Source: Enterococcus sp. CSURQ0835
GTDB lineage: Bacteria > Bacillota > Bacilli > Lactobacillales > Enterococcaceae
Length of the DNA stretch: 64,000 nucleotides
Direction: 5' to 3'
Assembly: GCF_902706605.1 (NCBI RefSeq)
Contig: NZ_CACSLH010000007.1
Location: 1 to 64,000 of the forward strand
Within the stretch, counting starts at the first letter, position 1, and the number at the start of each line of letters is the position of its first letter. The position numbers were made by a program, and so were the translations under genes. Under the pieces are notes generated by a model. It worked only from the letters and a program-made list of their open reading frames with translations. It searched no databases and was not told the DNA's origin. Positions 32,893 through 43,094 of the stretch are shown here, in pieces.

Positions 32893-34614
32893 ATGGGGAG
32901 TAATATTATTATTGGTGTCATCATCGGGATCATCATTTTGGCCGTCGTTATCTTTCTAGTCGGTCGCATGTTGAAAAAGAAAAATCAAGAGCGGCTGCAA
33001 GCGCTAGAAGAACGCAAAGAAACTTTTTTTGCGCAACCGGTCTTAGAAGAACTCAATGACGTTCGTAAGATGCACTTAGTCGGCCAAAGTCAAAATACGT
33101 TTCGTGATTGGAATCAACGTTGGAAAGATGTTTCGACTAAAGCGTTCGCCGAATTAGAAAGTCAGATCTTTGAAGTTGAAAGCCAAAATGAGACGTTTCG
33201 CTTTTTTAAAAGTAAAGCGGTGATCGAAGACGCTGAGACTACGATGACGCAAATGGAAGACGCAGCTAGTGAGATCAGAAGCGGTTTGAAAGAATTAAAA
33301 GAAACCGAAGAACGAAACTCACACGCGGTCCAACAAGCGTTAGATGTGTTTGAAGAATTAAAAAAAGAGCTGAAAGAAAACGAAGAACAATATGGCCCAG
33401 CCTTGCCAGAATTGGAAAAGCAAGTCAAAAATGTTGAAACAGAATTTACTCAGTTTGTAACACTGAATACTTCCGGTGATCCGGTAGAAGCGCGCCAAGT
33501 GTTAGAGACGGCGGAAAAACATGCGTATGACGTGCAAGGAACGATGCAAAAGATCCCGCCGCTACAAGAAGATGTGATGAACACCTTCCCGGGTCAGATC
33601 GAAGAGATCGAAAAAACGCACCAAGAGATGTTAGAAGACAGTTATGTTTTTCCAGATGAGGATGTCAAAGGTCAGATCGATCAAGTCAAAAAGCGGATTG
33701 CTACTAGCCAAAATGATTTGGAACGCTTAGATTTGGAAACGGTAGAAGCTGATAATCAAAAAACGGCTGATTTGATTGAAAACTTATATCAAACATTGGA
33801 GACCGAGTTTGAAGCAAAACGTTTTGTCTTGAGTAATCGCGAGACGTTGAAAGAATATATCGATCACGCGATGAAAAATAACCATCAATTGATGATCGAA
33901 TTGGACCATACGGCTCAAAGTTACGTTTTAAATGATAACGAGCTAGGACGAGCACGCAGTTTCCAAACGGAGATCGACGAATTGTCACGGCGCAACCGAG
34001 CGACTGAAGTCAAAGCAAACAAACAGCAACTATCTTATTCAGGGGTGGCTGGTTTTTACAAAGATGCGTTTAAAGTGTTAGATGACATCGAAACGCGCCA
34101 AGTTGAAATCGATCAAGGACTCAGTGAATTGCGGGCTGGTGAAAAAAATGCACGAGCAAAAGTAGAAGATTTCGAATTTCATTTGCGAGGCTTGAAACGG
34201 TATGTCGATCAACAGCGTTTACCGGGCTTGCCCGCTGATTATTTAGAATTTTTCTTTGTCGCGACCGATCGTGTCGAAGAATTGAGCCAAGCGTTGAATA
34301 AGATTCGAATCAATATGCAAGAGATCAACCAACTAGTTGACTTATGTCATGATGATATGGATCTGTTAGATGAAAAGACAAATAATTTGATCGATGCTGC
34401 AGCCTTGGCCGAGCAGATGATGCAATACGCGAACCGCTATCGTCACACGTATCCTGAGGTCAAAGATGCGATTGATGAAAGTTTGGATCTTTTCAATAAA
34501 GAATATCGGTATCAAGATGCGTTAGATAGTATCGGTGAGGCGTTAGAACGAGTCGAGCCCGGGGCTTACAAACGGATCGAAGACTTCTATTTCAAAAATC
34601 GTGAACTAGTTTAA
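32893..34614 (+). CDS. ezrA: Septation ring formation regulator EzrA
   Basis: A 573-aa negative regulator of FtsZ ring placement. One N-terminal transmembrane helix (about residues 3-24, IIIGVIIGIIILAVVIFLVG) leads to a long, largely coiled-coil cytoplasmic domain with spectrin-like repeats. The C-terminal NRYRHTYPEVKDAIDESLDLFNKEYRYQDALDSI is family-typical. ATG 32893 follows GGAGGAACATT; the frame opening at 32872 is rejected. Monocistronic. Confidence 0.95.
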   Translation: MGSNIIIGVIIGIIILAVVIFLVGRMLKKKNQERLQALEERKETFFAQPVLEELNDVRKMHLVGQSQNTFRDWNQRWKDVSTKAFAELESQIFEVESQNETFRFFKSKAVIEDAETTMTQMEDAASEIRSGLKELKETEERNSHAVQQALDVFEELKKELKENEEQYGPALPELEKQVKNVETEFTQFVTLNTSGDPVEARQVLETAEKHAYDVQGTMQKIPPLQEDVMNTFPGQIEEIEKTHQEMLEDSYVFPDEDVKGQIDQVKKRIATSQNDLERLDLETVEADNQKTADLIENLYQTLETEFEAKRFVLSNRETLKEYIDHAMKNNHQLMIELDHTAQSYVLNDNELGRARSFQTEIDELSRRNRATEVKANKQQLSYSGVAGFYKDAFKVLDDIETRQVEIDQGLSELRAGEKNARAKVEDFEFHLRGLKRYVDQQRLPGLPADYLEFFFVATDRVEELSQALNKIRINMQEINQLVDLCHDDMDLLDEKTNNLIDAAALAEQMMQYANRYRHTYPEVKDAIDESLDLFNKEYRYQDALDSIGEALERVEPGAYKRIEDFYFKNRELV

Positions 34615-34627
34615 GGTTCCCGCAAAG

Positions 34628-34661
34628 AAACAGTCGAAGTGAGTGCTTCGACTGTTTTTTT
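34628..34661 (+). terminator. Rho-independent terminator after ezrA
   Basis: 12-bp stem AAACAGTCGAAG with 6-nt loop and T-run. Confidence 0.92.
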
Positions 34662-34736
34662 AGCTAGTCAAAGCTCACTTCAGCTTTTTTTAAGAGTAGC
34701 TAGTGGAAATTATAAAAATCCTAACCGACTTGCGGG

Positions 34737-34765
34737 TTGCTGGATAGAAGATTTCCCGCTATAAT
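34737..34765 (+). promoter_or_regulatory. Promoter of the cysteine desulfurase-thiI operon
   Basis: TTGCTG (34737-34742), 17-nt spacer, TATAAT (34760-34765). Confidence 0.75.
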
Positions 34766-34794
34766 GGGAAAGAATTTTTGAAAGAAGGGTAAGC

Positions 34795-35937
34795 ATGATT
34801 TATTTTGATAACAGTGCGACCACGAAGATTTATCCGCAAGCACTTGATACATATGTCAAGACGAGCCAGCGCATCATTGGGAATCCGTCGAGTCTCCATG
34901 AGTTAGGCAATCAAGCCCAACGTTTACTGCAACAAGCCCGCAAACAAATCGCGGAGTTGATTGGTAAAATGCCAGCTGAAATTTATTTTACTAGTGGTGG
35001 GACAGAAGGCGACAATTGGATCTTAAAAGGCAGTGCACTTGCTAAGCGCGAGTTTGGCAAGCACATCATCATTTCTAGTGTGGAACACCCCGCTGTCAGC
35101 CAAAGCGCGCAGCAATTAAAAGAGTTAGGCTTTGAAGTGAGCGTTTGTCCAGTCGATGCACAAGGCTTCGTTCAAGTCGACGCATTGAAAAATTTATTAC
35201 GGTCAGATACGATCTTAGTATCCGTCATGGCAGTCAACAATGAGATCGGCGCGATCCAACCGATCGAAAAAATCAGCGCGCTCTTAGCCGATCAGCCAAC
35301 GATCCATTTTCACGTAGATGCAGTCCAAGCGATCGGTAAAGTCGCAACTAGTACGTGGTTGACACCGCGAGTTGACTTTGCGACTTTTTCAGCACATAAA
35401 TTCCATGGACCACGCGGCGTCGGGTTTATTTATTGGAAGCAAGGAAAGAAATTAGCGCCGTTACTAACCGGCGGCGGTCAAGAAAACAATCAACGCAGCG
35501 GGACCGAAAACGTGCCGGGAATCGTAGCGATGAGCCGCGCCTTGCGGTTATCGCAAGAAAAAATCGCGGATCGACCTGAACATACGGCCGTGATCCGCAA
35601 GTATTTGAAAGAAGCCTTAGCGCAATATGAAAAGGTCACGCTATTTTCTGGTGAAGAAAATTTTGCGCCGCATATTTTATGCTTTGGCTTGAAAGATATC
35701 CGCGGTGAGGTCCTCGTCCACGCCTTTGAAGAAAAACAAATTTTTATCTCGACGACCAGTGCGTGTTCAAGCCGTAAAAAAGTCGAGAGTTCGACTCTGC
35801 ATGCGATGCATGTCCCTCATCAAAAAGCAACGACAGCGGTCCGCATCAGTTTAGACGAGAGCAACACGATGGCAGAAGCCGAGCAATTTATGGTCGTCTT
35901 CCACCAACTGTATCAAAAATTTTCGACGATCAATTAG
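34795..35937 (+). CDS. Cysteine desulfurase (NifS/IscS-like, partner of ThiI)
   Basis: The 380-aa PLP enzyme releases sulfur from cysteine. [14 protein letters not shown] is at the start, [15 protein letters not shown] near residue 65, and the PLP-lysine motif [13 protein letters not shown] near 200. The persulfide Cys lies in [11 protein letters not shown] near 325. AAAGAAGGG precedes the ATG. 10 nt upstream of thiI, so its product probably donates sulfur to ThiI for tRNA 4-thiouridine, as NifZ-ThiI in Bacillus. Confidence 0.93.
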   Translation: MIYFDNSATTKIYPQALDTYVKTSQRIIGNPSSLHELGNQAQRLLQQARKQIAELIGKMPAEIYFTSGGTEGDNWILKGSALAKREFGKHIIISSVEHPAVSQSAQQLKELGFEVSVCPVDAQGFVQVDALKNLLRSDTILVSVMAVNNEIGAIQPIEKISALLADQPTIHFHVDAVQAIGKVATSTWLTPRVDFATFSAHKFHGPRGVGFIYWKQGKKLAPLLTGGGQENNQRSGTENVPGIVAMSRALRLSQEKIADRPEHTAVIRKYLKEALAQYEKVTLFSGEENFAPHILCFGLKDIRGEVLVHAFEEKQIFISTTSACSSRKKVESSTLHAMHVPHQKATTAVRISLDESNTMAEAEQFMVVFHQLYQKFSTIN

Positions 35938-35947
35938 GAGGTCAAAC

Positions 35948-37162
35948 GTGCAATATACAGAAATTATGGTGCGCTACGGTGAATTATCAACGAAAGGTAA
36001 AAACCGTCGCACTTTTATCATGCAGCTGGCACAAAATGTCCGCAATGCGTTAGCTGATTTTCCCGCGCTCAAGATCCATGCTGATCGTGACCGGATGCAT
36101 TTGTTATTGAATGGGGAAGACAGTCAAGCTGTGATCCCCAAATTAACGCAAGTTTTCGGGATCCAAAATTTTTCACCTAGCATTCGCTGTGAAAAAGAAC
36201 CGCAAGCATTAAAAGCATTGACACAATCGATCATCAAAGAAATCTACACTGGACGCGAGACATTTAAGATCACAGCGAAACGCAGCGATCATTCATTTGA
36301 AATGGACAGCCACGAACTGCAACAATTTTTAGGCAATGCCGTGATGGATATTTTTCCTGCAATCACAGCTCAAATGAAACGTCCTGACATCAATTTGCGC
36401 GTGGAGATCAGACGGGATGGCGCCTATTTGTCTTATGAGACGATCAAAGGTGCAGGCGGTCTGCCAGTCGGAACGAGCGGTCGAGGGATGCTGATGCTTT
36501 CTGGCGGGATCGATTCGCCAGTGGCTGGTTATTTAGCGATGAAGCGCGGCGTCGAGATCGAAGCGGTTCATTTTGCCAGTCCGCCTTACACAAGTGAGCA
36601 AGCATTGCAAAAAGCTAAAGACTTAACGGAAAAATTAACCCCTTACGTCGGCAGCATTCAATTTATCGAAGTACCATTTACTGAAGTTCAAGAAGAAATC
36701 AAAAAACGAGCACCACAAGGCTACTGGATGACGTTGACGCGGCGAATGATGTTGCGTTTGACCAATCAGATCCGAGAAGCTCGCCATGGATTAGTGATCA
36801 TCAATGGAGAATCTTTGGGACAAGTTGCTTCTCAAACGTTACACAGTATGGTTGCGATCAATGAAGTGACGACAACACCAATCATTCGGCCGGTGGTGAC
36901 GATGGATAAAACGGAGATCATCGAACTGGCAGAAAAAATCGATACTTTTGAGCTTGCGATTCAACCGTTTGAAGATTGCTGTACGATCTTTGCGCCACCG
37001 CAACCTAAGACGCGGCCAAAATTAGAAAAAGTCGAAGAGCTGGAAAAACGTTTGGACATCGAAGGCATGATGGCACGAGCGTTAGCAAATTTAAAAATCG
37101 AAGCGATCACAGCGGGTAAAAGTGAACAAGCTGATGACGAAGAATTTGCTGATCTACTCTAA
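35948..37162 (+). CDS. thiI: tRNA 4-thiouridine synthase ThiI
   Basis: The 404-aa protein has an N-terminal ferredoxin-like plus THUMP region (about 1-165, [17 protein letters not shown]) and a PP-loop ATPase with [19 protein letters not shown] near 182-200. [18 protein letters not shown] lies near the C-terminus. The rhodanese domain of E. coli ThiI is absent, as usual in Firmicutes. GTG start with AGGAGGTCAAAC upstream. Last gene of the operon. Confidence 0.95.
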   Translation: MQYTEIMVRYGELSTKGKNRRTFIMQLAQNVRNALADFPALKIHADRDRMHLLLNGEDSQAVIPKLTQVFGIQNFSPSIRCEKEPQALKALTQSIIKEIYTGRETFKITAKRSDHSFEMDSHELQQFLGNAVMDIFPAITAQMKRPDINLRVEIRRDGAYLSYETIKGAGGLPVGTSGRGMLMLSGGIDSPVAGYLAMKRGVEIEAVHFASPPYTSEQALQKAKDLTEKLTPYVGSIQFIEVPFTEVQEEIKKRAPQGYWMTLTRRMMLRLTNQIREARHGLVIINGESLGQVASQTLHSMVAINEVTTTPIIRPVVTMDKTEIIELAEKIDTFELAIQPFEDCCTIFAPPQPKTRPKLEKVEELEKRLDIEGMMARALANLKIEAITAGKSEQADDEEFADLL

Positions 37163-37208
37163 CGATCGTAAGTTCAGTGGGAGCCGTTAACAGATAAATG
37201 AAAAAAAT

Positions 37209-37242
37209 GAAGGCAGTGGTTTGACGCGCCTTCGTTTTTTTT
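37209..37242 (+). terminator. Rho-independent terminator after thiI
   Basis: GAAGGC pairs with GCCTTC around a large loop, followed by eight T. Confidence 0.7.
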
Positions 37243-37303
37243 GCTCTTTTCGGCTGCTGGATTTTAAATTTCAAGCGGGGCATCACGAGTAAGAAATTGT
37301 GGA

Positions 37304-37332
37304 TTGTACAATGACCGAGTTCGTGCTAAAAT
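37304..37332 (+). promoter_or_regulatory. Promoter of rex
   Basis: TTGTAC (37304-37309), 17-nt spacer, TAAAAT (37327-37332). No Rex operator consensus was seen over it. Confidence 0.65.
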
Positions 37333-37365
37333 GATATGTGAAAATATTAACAAAGGAGTCGCGCA

Positions 37366-38007
37366 ATGGTAAAATTAATTGAAAAACCACATCTCTCAAA
37401 AGCAGCGGCTAAACGTTTATCACTTTATTTGCGCTGCTTGAATGAATTGAATACAGCCGGTGTCACAAAAATAAGATCTTCGGAGTTCAGTCGGTTGACT
37501 CAAGTCGGCTCGGCAACGATTCGCCGGGATTTTTCTCAAGTCGGGGAACTAGGTCGCAGCGGTTATGGCTACGATGTCGCGTATTTGATCAAAGTGTTCA
37601 ACGAACTGTTAGATGTTCACGATGAAAAGCGAATCGCTTTGATCGGTTGCGGTAATCTCGGTCAAGCGTTGCTGAAAAATAATTTTCGCCGCAATGCTAA
37701 TTTGAATATTAGTTGTGCATTTGATAACGATCCGGAAAAAATTGGTCGAGAAGTAGCCGGACAGATCATTCAGCCACTGGAAAATTTACCGCAGTTAGTC
37801 GCGCAAGAAAATATTTCGGTGGCGATCTCGACGGTGCCGAGTCAATTCTCGCAAGCGGCGGTCAACGCGATCGTGAAAAGTGGACTGACGGCGATTTTGA
37901 ATTTTGCACCAGACCCAGTCGATGTGCCGCCAACAGTCAATGTTCATTACATCGATCTGACGACGGAATTACAAACGTTGATTTATTTTGATGAACAATC
38001 AGAGTGA
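37366..38007 (+). CDS. rex: Redox-sensing transcriptional repressor Rex
   Basis: The 213-aa repressor senses the NADH/NAD+ ratio and controls fermentation genes. A winged-helix N-terminal domain (ITKIRSSEFSRLTQVGSATIRRDFSQVGELGRSGYGYDV in essence, about 35-70) precedes the Rossmann domain with GCGNLGQALL near residue 92 and AFDNDPEKIG. C-terminal domain-swap helix LTTELQTLIYFDEQ. AAAGGAGTC precedes the ATG. Monocistronic, upstream of the valS T-box. Confidence 0.95.
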   Translation: MVKLIEKPHLSKAAAKRLSLYLRCLNELNTAGVTKIRSSEFSRLTQVGSATIRRDFSQVGELGRSGYGYDVAYLIKVFNELLDVHDEKRIALIGCGNLGQALLKNNFRRNANLNISCAFDNDPEKIGREVAGQIIQPLENLPQLVAQENISVAISTVPSQFSQAAVNAIVKSGLTAILNFAPDPVDVPPTVNVHYIDLTTELQTLIYFDEQSE

Positions 38008-38010
38008 GAC

Positions 38011-38039
38011 TTTACAAGTGGTAGGCTTCATTGTAGAAT
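38011..38039 (+). promoter_or_regulatory. Promoter of the valS T-box transcript
   Basis: TTTACA (38011-38016), 17-nt spacer, TAGAAT (38034-38039), immediately after rex. Confidence 0.7.
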
Positions 38040-38045
38040 GAGAGG

Positions 38046-38270
38046 CATACGAAGAACAAGAGGAGTATGCAGGACAAAAGTTCTAGAGAGAAGATGCACG
38101 GCTGGGACATCTTTACTTTTACTTGCAGAAGGTAGCTTGGGAGTATCAGGATGAGCCTGCGTGTCATGAGCGTTAATCATGTTAAGCGGCAGAATGATTT
38201 TTTCTGCAATTTAGGTGGTACCGCGTAGTTTACGTCCTAAAACACGAATCGTGTTTTAGGACGTTTTTTA
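38046..38270 (+). promoter_or_regulatory. T-box riboswitch leader of valS
   Basis: Uncharged tRNA-Val is expected to stabilise the antiterminator and permit valS transcription. The conserved T-box AGGTGGTACCGCG is at 38213-38225. A strong terminator stem (ACGTCCTAAAACACGA with its complement, 38232-38269) ends in a T-run. Stem I is closed near GCAGG...CCTGC (about 38070-38160). The specifier codon could not be assigned safely; GTC and GTA triplets occur on the 3' side. Confidence 0.93.
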
Positions 38271-38290
38271 TTTTTGAGGAGGACATGCTG

Positions 38291-40927
38291 ATGGAAAATT
38301 TACCAACCAAATTTAACCCGCAAGAAGTCGAAGCGGGTCGTTACCAAAAATGGCTCGACCAAGATTTGTTCAAGCCGTCAGAAGACAAAAAAGCCAAACC
38401 GTATTCGATCGTGATCCCGCCGCCAAACGTTACCGGCAAATTGCACTTGGGTCACGCTTGGGATACGACGTTACAAGATATGATCATTCGGCAAAAACGG
38501 ATGCAAGGTTTTGATACGTTGTGGTTACCAGGGATGGATCATGCCGGAATCGCCACTCAAGCCAAAGTGGAAGAAAAATTACGGGAGCAAGGCGTCTCAC
38601 GTTATGATCTTGGCCGCGAAAAATTTGTCGACAAAGTGTGGGAGTGGAAAGAAGAATACGCGACCCACATTCGCGAGCAGTGGGCAAAACTTGGCCTTTC
38701 ACTTGATTATAAGCGGGAACGTTTTACGTTAGATGACGGGTTATCTGACGCAGTCCGGAAAGTTTTTGTCGCACTTTATGAAAAAGATTTGATCTATCGC
38801 GGCGAGTATATCATCAACTGGGATCCGAAAGCCCGCACCGCATTGTCAGATATCGAAGTGATCCATAAAGATGTCGAAGGTGCTTTTTATCATGTCAATT
38901 ATCCATTGACTGATGGCAGCGGCAGTTTAGAGATCGCGACGACGCGACCTGAAACGATGTTAGGGGATACTGCGATCGCCGTTCATCCAGATGACGCGCG
39001 TTACAAAGATTTAGTCGGTAAAACGGCGATCTTACCGTTAGTCGATAAAGAAATTCCGATCATCGCCGATAGTTATGTCGATATGGAATTTGGAACCGGG
39101 GCGGTGAAGATCACACCGGCGCATGACCCGAATGACTTTGAAGTCGGTAATCGCCATGATCTTCCACGGGTCAATGTGATGAATGATGATGGAACAATGA
39201 ATGATTTAGCCGGCAAGTATGCTGGGATGGATCGTTTTGCTGCTCGGAAAGCGATCGTTAGCGATTTGAAAGAAGCCGGTTACTTGTTGAACGTTGAAAA
39301 AATGGTTCACAGTGTTGGCCACTCTGAACGTTCTGGTGTGGTAGTCGAACCGCGTTTGTCGACGCAATGGTTCGTGAAGATGGCACCTCTTGCCAAAGCT
39401 GCGATCGAAAACCAAGCAACTGACGATAAAGTCGAATTTTTCCCACCGCGCTTTAATCAAACATTTTTAAATTGGATGGATAACGTCCATGACTGGGTGA
39501 TCTCACGTCAATTATGGTGGGGACATCGCATTCCAGCTTGGTACAACAAACAAACCGGCGAAACGTATGTCGGCATGGAAGAACCAAAAGACATTGAAAA
39601 CTGGGAACAAGATCCCGATGTGTTAGATACGTGGTTCTCTTCTGCTTTATGGCCGTTTTCAACGATGGGTTGGCCGGATACCGAAAGCGAAGATTACAAA
39701 CGCTACTTCCCGACCAATACATTGGTTACGGGGTACGATATTATTTTCTTCTGGGTCAGCCGCATGATCTTCCAAAGTTTGGAATTCACTCATGAGCGTC
39801 CATTTGAAAATGTGTTGATCCATGGTTTGATTCGTGATGAACAAGGCCGCAAGATGAGCAAATCTCTCGGAAACGGGATCGACCCGATGGATGTCATCGA
39901 TCAATATGGTGCCGATGCGTTGCGCTGGTTTTTATCAAATGGTTCAGCACCTGGTCAAGATGTTCGTTTCAGTTATGAAAAAATGGATGCCGCGTGGAAT
40001 TTTATCAATAAAATTTGGAATGCGTCACGTTTTGTGATCATGAACATCGAAGACTTTACGAAAGCTGATCTTGATTTAACAGGTGAAAAAACGGTGGCGG
40101 ATCGCTGGATCTTGACGCGTTTGAATGAAACGATCGAAAAAGTGACGGACTTGTTTGATCATTTTGAATTTGGCGAAGCTGGTCGGCAATTGTATAATTT
40201 CGTATGGGATGACTTTTGTGACTGGTATATCGAGATGAGTAAAGAAATTTTGTATGGCGATGATGCAGCTGCACAAAAAACGACTAAGAGTATCTTAGTC
40301 CACGTCTTAGATCAAACGTTACGCTTGTTGCATCCGATCATGCCGTTTGTGACTGAAGAGATCTGGGAAAAACTTCCTCATGAAGGCGAGTCACTTGTTG
40401 TTGCCGCATATCCAGTCGTTGAATCAGCCAATAACGATGAAACAGCTGCCAAAGGGATGGAAGTCTTGAAAGAATTGATCCGTTCAGTACGGAACGTTCG
40501 GGCTGAGGTCAACACACCACTTTCAAAACCGATCACACTATTGATCAAAACCAGCGATGCGAATGTGGATCGTTTCTTGACGGAAAATACGAGCTACATC
40601 GAACGTTTCTGTAATCCAGAAGAGTTAGTGATCGCAGCTGATATTACCGCACCTGATCTAGCGATGTCTGCGGTGTTGACGGGCGCAGAGATTTATTTAC
40701 CACTAGAAGGTTTGATCGATATCAAAGAAGAGATCAAACGCTTGGAAAAAGAACTAGCGAAATGGACGGGCGAAGTCAAACGGGTCCAAGGCAAATTAGC
40801 TAACGAACGCTTTGTCAACAATGCACCCGAAACTGTCGTCGCCGAAGAACGCGCGAAAGAAAAAGATTATTTAGAAAAACAAGCAGCTGTCAGTGACCGA
40901 ATCGAAAGTTTACGGACGATCCAGTAA
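38291..40927 (+). CDS. valS: Valyl-tRNA synthetase
   Basis: An 878-aa class Ia synthetase. HIGH-type motif [13 protein letters not shown] near residues 44-57, editing-domain [18 protein letters not shown] and [19 protein letters not shown] motif [14 protein letters not shown] near 520, anticodon-binding region and a C-terminal coiled coil ([24 protein letters not shown]). ATG 38291 is chosen because GAGGAGG ends 8 nt upstream; ATG 38285 is too close. Controlled by the T-box. Confidence 0.98.
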   Translation: MENLPTKFNPQEVEAGRYQKWLDQDLFKPSEDKKAKPYSIVIPPPNVTGKLHLGHAWDTTLQDMIIRQKRMQGFDTLWLPGMDHAGIATQAKVEEKLREQGVSRYDLGREKFVDKVWEWKEEYATHIREQWAKLGLSLDYKRERFTLDDGLSDAVRKVFVALYEKDLIYRGEYIINWDPKARTALSDIEVIHKDVEGAFYHVNYPLTDGSGSLEIATTRPETMLGDTAIAVHPDDARYKDLVGKTAILPLVDKEIPIIADSYVDMEFGTGAVKITPAHDPNDFEVGNRHDLPRVNVMNDDGTMNDLAGKYAGMDRFAARKAIVSDLKEAGYLLNVEKMVHSVGHSERSGVVVEPRLSTQWFVKMAPLAKAAIENQATDDKVEFFPPRFNQTFLNWMDNVHDWVISRQLWWGHRIPAWYNKQTGETYVGMEEPKDIENWEQDPDVLDTWFSSALWPFSTMGWPDTESEDYKRYFPTNTLVTGYDIIFFWVSRMIFQSLEFTHERPFENVLIHGLIRDEQGRKMSKSLGNGIDPMDVIDQYGADALRWFLSNGSAPGQDVRFSYEKMDAAWNFINKIWNASRFVIMNIEDFTKADLDLTGEKTVADRWILTRLNETIEKVTDLFDHFEFGEAGRQLYNFVWDDFCDWYIEMSKEILYGDDAAAQKTTKSILVHVLDQTLRLLHPIMPFVTEEIWEKLPHEGESLVVAAYPVVESANNDETAAKGMEVLKELIRSVRNVRAEVNTPLSKPITLLIKTSDANVDRFLTENTSYIERFCNPEELVIAADITAPDLAMSAVLTGAEIYLPLEGLIDIKEEIKRLEKELAKWTGEVKRVQGKLANERFVNNAPETVVAEERAKEKDYLEKQAAVSDRIESLRTIQ

Positions 40928-40955
40928 GTCAATCGTTCAGCGGAGTATAAAGTTT

Positions 40956-41006
40956 AAAAGTGCGTCATCAAGTTGTAGACTAACAGCTGATGACGCACTT
41001 TTTTAG
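40956..41006 (+). terminator. Rho-independent terminator after valS
   Basis: AAAAGTGCGTCATCA pairs with TGATGACGCACTTTT, with a small inner stem, then T-run. Confidence 0.9.
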
Positions 41007-41080
41007 CAAACTGTCGGTGTCTTCTTGCAACGTTTCGCGTATCTGACAAACTTTGCTATAATGAATGCGAGGTGAATAAA

Positions 41081-42397
41081 ATGACAATCGAGCAAGCGAT
41101 CGCTTGGATTCACAGTCGTCAAAAATTTGGTTCACGACCAGGTTTAAAACGAGTCCAAGCATTATTAGATAAAGTTGGAAATCCTGAAAAAAAAGTGCCG
41201 GTGATCCACATCGCCGGGACGAACGGCAAAGGGTCCACCGTCGCCTATTTGCGCAGTCTGTTAGAAGAAAGCGGCTTGTGTGTCGGCAGCTTCACATCGC
41301 CTTACATCGAAGAATTCAATGAACGAATCGCCATCAATGCGGAACCGATCCCAGATGACAAGCTAGTTGCGTATGTGGAAAAGTATCAGCCGCTCGTCAA
41401 CGCGTTGGATGAAGACGAAGCACTAGGTGGGATCACGGAATTTGAATTGATCACGGCGTTAGCACTGGATTATTTTTTGACAGAAAAAGTTGACGTAGCT
41501 GTCATCGAAGTCGGTTTAGGCGGTTTACTAGATTCAACGAACGTTGTGGAGCCGCTGTTAACTGCGATCACCACGATCGGGTATGACCATACGGAGATCT
41601 TAGGTGATTCGTTAACGGAAATCGCCGCCCAAAAAGCTGGGATCATTAAAAATGGAGTACCAGTGGTGACTGGAAAGATTGCGCAAGGACCACTCTTAGC
41701 AATTGAAGAAACTGTCGCTGCTCAAAAAGCGACTCTCTACCGTTATGATCGTGAGTATACGGTCACGTATTTGCATCCTGATCCGGGATGGGGCGAGCTG
41801 TTTGATTTTTCCGATGTTACGGGAACTTTCAAAAAGCTCAAAGTGCCGTTACTCGGTCGGCATCAAACGGAAAATGCCGGTGTTGCCATTGAGTTGTATC
41901 GTTTGTATTGTGAATTGCAAAAGTTGCCGTTTGAAGAAAAAAATGTGCGCAAAGGGTTGCTGCATGCGCAGTGGCCTGCGCGGATGGAAAAAATCAGTGA
42001 TGAACCATTGATCGTGTTAGACGGCGCTCATAATGGCCATGCGATGAAGCGGCTCGTTGAAAATGTTAAACAAGAATTTAAAACGTATAACATCAAAGTT
42101 TTATTTTCTGCACTAGAACGCAAAGATATCTCATTGATGTTAACCGAGCTACGGACGATTCCGAATGTCCGAATTTATTTAACGACCTTTGAGTATCCCG
42201 GAGCTCTGGATCTCAGTCAATATGACGATCGTGAAAATGAACGCTTCACCGTTGTATCGCTGTGGCAGTTTGGTTTAGGGGAACTCTTGGGGAATTTGGA
42301 GGCTGATGATCTTTTGCTGGTGACTGGTTCATTGTATTTTGTAGCCGAAGTTCGAAATTTATTGTTAGACATAGGAGGAGCCAATGAAAAAAGTTAG
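41081..42397 (+). CDS. folC: Folylpolyglutamate/dihydrofolate synthase
   Basis: A 438-aa Mur-ligase-like enzyme adding glutamate to folates. P-loop VIHIAGTNGKGSTVAYL near residue 44, SPYIEEFNERIAIN, VEVGLGG-type VIEVGLGGLLDSTN, and C-terminal IVLDGAHNGHAMKRL. ATG 41081 has GAGGTG upstream. Extended -10 TGC-TATAAT (41054-41062) is the probable promoter. The next gene overlaps by 14 nt. Confidence 0.95.
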   Translation: MTIEQAIAWIHSRQKFGSRPGLKRVQALLDKVGNPEKKVPVIHIAGTNGKGSTVAYLRSLLEESGLCVGSFTSPYIEEFNERIAINAEPIPDDKLVAYVEKYQPLVNALDEDEALGGITEFELITALALDYFLTEKVDVAVIEVGLGGLLDSTNVVEPLLTAITTIGYDHTEILGDSLTEIAAQKAGIIKNGVPVVTGKIAQGPLLAIEETVAAQKATLYRYDREYTVTYLHPDPGWGELFDFSDVTGTFKKLKVPLLGRHQTENAGVAIELYRLYCELQKLPFEEKNVRKGLLHAQWPARMEKISDEPLIVLDGAHNGHAMKRLVENVKQEFKTYNIKVLFSALERKDISLMLTELRTIPNVRIYLTTFEYPGALDLSQYDDRENERFTVVSLWQFGLGELLGNLEADDLLLVTGSLYFVAEVRNLLLDIGGANEKS

Positions 42398-43043
42398 TGG
42401 AATTATTTTTGACATGGATGGGTTGTTGTTTGATACAGAACAGATTTATTATGATGCATCGCAAGTCATTGCAGATAAAATGAATTTTCAATATGACGAA
42501 GCGTTGTATGATCGTTTTATCGGGGTGTCAGATGAAGAATTGTGGCAAAATTATCATGAGATCTTTGCGGCTCACGGAAAAGCGAATGTGCAAAAATTTA
42601 TCGACGAATCGTATGCATTAGCGCTAAAGACCTTCAACACACAAGGTGCGCCATTGAAACCCGGGGCAAAAGAATTGCTAGATTTTTTAGCAGCAGAAAA
42701 CATTCCGCGCGTGTTAGCTTCTAGTAACCAGCGTCCAGTGATCGAAACACTGTTGAACAAAGCGGGGTTGACTGAACGTTTTGCCGCCATCGTTTCAGCA
42801 GATGATGTCAAGCGCGCCAAACCCGATCCTGAGATTTTTCAACTGGCACTAACTAAATTAGAAACGAACGCTGAGACAACGCTAGTCCTAGAAGATTCTC
42901 ATAATGGGATCTTAGCAGCTGAAGCAGCCCAGATCCCCGTAGTGATGATCCCAGACCGCATTCCCGCTTCACCAGAACTAACTGAAAAAGTGCATGCCGT
43001 ACTACCTGATCTGCATGCAGTGATCAGCTACTTAAAAAAATAA
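42384..43043 (+). CDS. HAD phosphatase, beta-phosphoglucomutase-like subfamily
   Basis: The 219-aa protein has motif I IIFDMDGLLFDTE, cap domain, motif II VLASSNQRP, motif III lysine in SADDVKRAKPDPEIF, and motif IV LVLEDSHNGILAAEAA. Cap and motif pattern fit the family of sugar-phosphate phosphatases or beta-phosphoglucomutase; the substrate is not predictable. TAGGAGGAGCC precedes the ATG and the gene overlaps folC, so the two are translationally coupled. Confidence 0.9.
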   Translation: MKKVSGIIFDMDGLLFDTEQIYYDASQVIADKMNFQYDEALYDRFIGVSDEELWQNYHEIFAAHGKANVQKFIDESYALALKTFNTQGAPLKPGAKELLDFLAAENIPRVLASSNQRPVIETLLNKAGLTERFAAIVSADDVKRAKPDPEIFQLALTKLETNAETTLVLEDSHNGILAAEAAQIPVVMIPDRIPASPELTEKVHAVLPDLHAVISYLKK

Positions 43044-43049
43044 GTCCCG

Positions 43050-43093
43050 CTCCTTTGCGTAGCTTTGATAAAGAGCAGCAAAGGAGTTTTTTT
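43050..43093 (+). promoter_or_regulatory. Terminator-like hairpin that contains the radC ribosome site
   Basis: CTCCTTTGC (43050-43058) pairs perfectly with GCAAAGGAG (43078-43086), followed by seven T. The AAAGGAG in the 3' arm is also the ribosome site for radC 8 nt downstream, so the fold would both stop transcription and hide the site. Confidence 0.75.
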
Positions 43094-43094
43094 G

